The notes under the pieces were generated by a model. It was not told where the DNA came from. It did not search any database and saw nothing but the letters and a program-made list of their open reading frames with translations. Below, piece by piece: positions 6,985 through 8,137 of a stretch of 8,137 nucleotides of DNA. Source of the DNA: an uncultured Rhodospirillales bacterium (GTDB lineage: Bacteria; Pseudomonadota; Alphaproteobacteria; Rhodospirillales; Casp-alpha2). Where the stretch lies: NCBI GenBank assembly GCA_938074585.1, contig CALJEW010000323.1, positions 1-8,137 of the forward strand. The letters are read 5' to 3'. A program made the position numbers and the translations under genes. Position 1 is the stretch's first letter; each line of letters begins with the position of its first letter.

Positions 6985-7790
6985 GAAAATATGATTCATT
7001 CGAAGACATTAGTGTCAAAATTAGCAACGACTTCGTCGCCACCGTGGAAATTCAAAAGCCGCCGCTGAATTTTTTTGATATCGAGTTGATCCGCCAGATC
7101 GGCGATGTCTTTGATATGCTTGATGAGGAACCAGATTGCCGGGCCATCGTGCTCTGTGCCGCCGGCAAAACCTTCTGCGCCGGGGCAAATTTCGGCGACG
7201 GCAAGGACTTGGGGGCTGACGGCCAATTAAAAACCCAAACCCAAAACGAACGAGCCAAGCATCTCTATGTAGAAGCTGTCCGCCTGTTCGCCAACAAGCT
7301 CCCAATCATCGGTGCCATCCATGGAGCTGCCATCGGTGGCGGGCTCGGCCTTGCCATGGTTCCTGATTTACGTGTCACCTGCCCTGAAGCGCGTTTTTCT
7401 GCAAACTTCACCCGCCTTGGCTTCCATCCAGGTTTTGGCCTCTCCGTCACCTTGACGGAAGCCATAGGCAAAAAAAATGCCGCCCTCATGTTCTACACCT
7501 CTCGCCGGTTCAAAGGTGAAGAGGCTTATGCCATGGGCTTAGCAGACGTTCTGGTCCCTCAGAATGAAGTTCGCTCCGCCGCTCAGGCGCTGGCTGCTGA
7601 AATAGCTCAAAACGCGCCATTGGCAATCACCGAAACACGCCAAACCATGCGTGGTGATTTAGCTGAACGTGTCCGTGCTGCCACTGACCACGAATTAGAA
7701 ATCCAAACCCGATTGCGGGCAACAAGTGATTTCAAAGAAGGCATCGCCGCCATGTCAGCCCGCCGAGTGCCGAATTTCACCGGAGAATAA
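6981..7790 (+). CDS. Enoyl-CoA hydratase/isomerase family protein, atypical active site
   Basis: A 269-residue crotonase-fold protein. The ATG overlaps the synthetase stop (ATGA at 6981-6984) and has AAAGGAG at 6968-6974, so translational coupling is likely. The CoA and oxyanion-hole elements are present: FCAGANFGDG (65-74) and HGAAIGGGLGLA (114-125). The two glutamates of classical enoyl-CoA hydratase are not: the GGGCE position is Gly123 and the QPE position is Phe143 (in ARFSANFTRLGFHPG, 137-151). A feruloyl-CoA hydratase-lyase would need Ser and Glu at these places, so that is not supported either. The LGFHPGFGLSVTL segment looks like a specific subfamily, perhaps an isomerase, a hydrolase or a hydratase using another acid. 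It closes the operon and would act on the enoyl-CoA made by the two dehydrogenases. Confidence 0.85.
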   Translation: MRKYDSFEDISVKISNDFVATVEIQKPPLNFFDIELIRQIGDVFDMLDEEPDCRAIVLCAAGKTFCAGANFGDGKDLGADGQLKTQTQNERAKHLYVEAVRLFANKLPIIGAIHGAAIGGGLGLAMVPDLRVTCPEARFSANFTRLGFHPGFGLSVTLTEAIGKKNAALMFYTSRRFKGEEAYAMGLADVLVPQNEVRSAAQALAAEIAQNAPLAITETRQTMRGDLAERVRAATDHELEIQTRLRATSDFKEGIAAMSARRVPNFTGE

Positions 7791-7809
7791 AGCATCAAAG
7801 CGCTTAAAC

Positions 7810-7844
7810 ATTTCACTTAATGAAATCAGATTTTAGGTTTCATT
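7810..7844 (+). terminator. AT-rich competing hairpins after the operon
   Basis: ATTTCA (7810-7815) pairs with TGAAAT (7821-7826) around a 5-base loop. Alternatively AATGAAA (7819-7825) pairs with TTTCATT (7838-7844) around a 12-base loop; the two stems exclude each other. A TTTT run (7831-7834) follows the first stem after four bases. This is a weak, low-GC candidate for the operon's transcript end. A perfect AAGCGCTT palindrome lies at 7798-7805. Confidence 0.3.
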
Positions 7845-7871
7845 GATCTCTATCGTTCAAATTCCATATGA

Positions 7872-8137
7872 CAAACAACGACTGCAACTCTTATCGATCT
7901 TGGATATCACGTAATTGAGGCCGAAGATCGGTCATCGGTTCTTAGCATACTAAACTGGAGACGAGGCTATATTAATCTGGTTATCATCGATGTTGTCATG
8001 CCAAACAACTTGAGTGGGATAGAGTTGACCAGACAGATCATGGGAGAATACAAGAATATCAAGGTCCTGCTGACATCAGGCTATCCCGAAGAGATCGTTT
8101 ATATGGTTGACATTATGGAAATGAGTGTTGAACTTCT
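7872..8137 (+). pseudogene. Response-regulator receiver domain fragment, N-terminus missing
   Basis: Reading from 7872 to the window edge gives 88 residues of a receiver (REC) domain. LIDLGYHVIEAED is the end of helix 1 plus strand 2, VIIDVVMP holds the phospho-acceptor Asp (codon 7989-7991), LSGIEL follows, and VLLTSGYPEE carries the conserved Thr/Ser. The TSGY pattern is common in C-terminal receivers of hybrid histidine kinases and in stand-alone receivers. The first beta strand with its acidic pair (VVDDE type) is absent. An in-frame TGA lies at 7869-7871, no start codon fits upstream, and the first in-frame ATG is after the aspartate. The gene is therefore 5'-truncated or frameshifted. 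The conserved Lys after ELL would lie just outside the window. The neighbours upstream give no link to a sensor kinase. Confidence 0.7.

Noticed and set aside
1..8137. CRISPR array, phage defence system, toxin-antitoxin pair or riboswitch
   Set aside because: I looked for regularly spaced repeats, nuclease-type genes, small gene pairs and conserved aptamer cores and saw none. The novelty here is metabolic rather than a defence system.

Overview
The window reads as bacterial chromosome, most like a moderate-GC alphaproteobacterium. That guess rests on the protein styles (a PcaD-like lactonase, paired acyl-CoA dehydrogenases, an ADP-forming acyl-CoA synthetase and a receiver domain with the TSGY signature) and on the mixed codon use. 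No marker gene fixes the taxonomy. The theme is carbon catabolism through CoA thioesters, with aromatic-pathway genes beside it.

Left part (1-1272). A PrpF-family isomerase gene, related to 2-methylaconitate isomerases and 4-oxalomesaconate tautomerases, enters from the left edge on the minus strand. Behind it lie an AT-rich spacer with a 17-bp palindrome and a remnant of an IS3-family element. The remnant is a short, prematurely ended OrfA with a strong ribosome binding site and no OrfB. The next gene, on the plus strand, is a complete 3-oxoadipate enol-lactonase (pcaD-like) with its own promoter-like sequence and an intact Ser-Asp-His triad. None of its usual pca partners is in view.

Middle (2092-2579). 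This 488-base stretch has no convincing gene. It holds regulatory-looking sequence, including a 22-bp near-perfect palindrome that overlaps a candidate -35 box about 100 bases upstream of the operon.

Main operon (2580-7790). Four tightly spaced plus-strand genes follow: a small acyl-CoA dehydrogenase (355 aa), a second larger one (about 385 aa), a 712-aa ADP-forming acyl-CoA synthetase and a crotonase-fold protein overlapping it by 4 bases. Read as a pathway, the ligase activates an acid, a probably heteromeric dehydrogenase introduces the alpha-beta double bond, and the crotonase acts on the enoyl-CoA. The first dehydrogenase lacks a glutamate at both usual catalytic-base positions, while the second keeps one. 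The crotonase lacks both glutamates of classical hydratases. No hydroxyacyl-CoA dehydrogenase or thiolase is present, so the substrate is unknown. Hydroaromatic or phenylpropanoid acids, dicarboxylates and steroid side chains are all possible.

Right end (7791-8137). After an AT-rich stretch with competing hairpins there is a receiver-domain fragment that keeps its phospho-acceptor aspartate but has lost its N-terminal beta strand. It runs off the window.
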